Below are positions 63,850 to 64,000 of a stretch of DNA of 64,000 nucleotides, in pieces. Within the stretch, counting starts at the first letter, position 1; the number at the start of each line of letters is the position of its first letter. The stretch is from AP-15 sp963774345. GTDB lineage: Bacteria; Pseudomonadota; Alphaproteobacteria; ATCC43930; CGMCC-115725. Under the pieces are notes generated by a model. The model did not search any database. It saw only the letters and a program-made list of their open reading frames with translations, and was not told the origin of the DNA. Where the stretch lies: contig CAVZFB010000024.1 of NCBI GenBank assembly GCA_963774345.1, positions 310,001-374,000 of the forward strand, given 5' to 3'. Made by a program: the position numbers and the translations under genes.

Positions 63850-64000
63850 TTAGGTCTGCTTGTAGAAGCGGACGGCGTTATCCCAGAACAACTTCTTCTG
63901 CGTTTCCGGCTTTAGGGTCCGCCAGGCGAGGATGTTTTCGATCGAATCCGGGAACTGGCATTCCGAATGCGGGTAGTCAGAGGCGAACATCAGCAAAGCG
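63850..64000 (-). CDS. amidohydrolase 2 family protein (partial, C-terminal 49 residues)
   Basis: The minus strand is open from the window end to TAA at 63850-63852. It reads F-A-S-D-Y-P-H-S-E, the metal-Asp segment of the amidohydrolase 2 family, followed by a helix and F-W-D-N-A-V-R-F-Y at the C-terminus. This is the common tail of aromatic acid decarboxylase/hydrolase-like barrels. It is convergent with the GST gene, 15 bp apart. Confidence 0.8.
   Translation of the reverse strand, partial: ALLMFASDYPHSECQFPDSIENILAWRTLKPETQKKLFWDNAVRFYKQT

Overview
The window is high-GC chromosomal DNA, almost certainly from an alphaproteobacterium (an uncultured Rhodospirillales- or Hyphomicrobiales-like lineage is my best guess). 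The grounds are a speF-type RNA leader in front of an ornithine decarboxylase, a livM-livG fusion, two proteins with PEP-CTERM-like C-termini, and many soil-type catabolic enzymes (CoA-transferases, LLM flavin oxidoreductases, amidohydrolases). I see no rRNA, tRNA, CRISPR array, phage or replication origin. One intact IS5-family element is present.

Layout. 0-1 kb: the end of an acyl-CoA-dehydrogenase-like flavoenzyme. 1.2-5 kb: two short MetE-like methyltransferase paralogues flanking an OxlT-like MFS transporter. 5-10 kb: a branched-chain-type ABC importer (LivF, fused LivM-LivG, LivH, Tat-exported binding protein). 10-14 kb: a 1167-residue GltD/NfnA-like Fe-S flavoprotein. 14-17.5 kb: an LLM oxidoreductase, a vapBC pair and an HpaB-family hydroxylase. 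17.5-23 kb: GlnRS, VanZ-like protein, dienelactone hydrolase, CoA-transferase, thioesterase. 23-27.4 kb: a molybdate locus. modE and a secreted protein with two molybdopterin-oxidoreductase-like repeats diverge from an orphan modA, with two ModE-like operators between them. 27.4-31.4 kb: a deacetylase broken by a 13-bp tandem duplication, a lipoprotein hydrolase, a CarS-like membrane enzyme and the IS5 copy inserted exactly at the carS-like stop codon. 31.4-39.3 kb: phosphoesterase, gamma-glutamyltransferase, two convergent ClC channels, hydantoinase. 39.3-43.5 kb: LLM / CoA-transferase beta-alpha / PLP-enzyme operon. 43.6-50 kb: secreted DUF6134 protein, a GrdB-like protein with an amidohydrolase, radical SAM protein, an arsenosugar-type glycosyltransferase pair, CinA. 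50-54 kb: speF leader, ornithine decarboxylase, and a PEP-CTERM gene segment flanked by diverged direct repeats made from the decarboxylase and DUF1194 gene ends. 54-64 kb: MFS transporter, three tandem FMN alpha-hydroxy-acid dehydrogenases (two of them separated by a toxin-antitoxin pair), SDR, LLM monooxygenase, GST and a partial amidohydrolase.

Eight genes or gene pairs carry one or two frame breaks that single-base changes would repair, several in short homopolymers. This fits residual indels of a long-read assembly better than decay, but it cannot be settled from one sequence. Most of the region reads as transport and catabolism of organic acids, amides and aromatics, interleaved with a few regulatory and secreted-protein modules.
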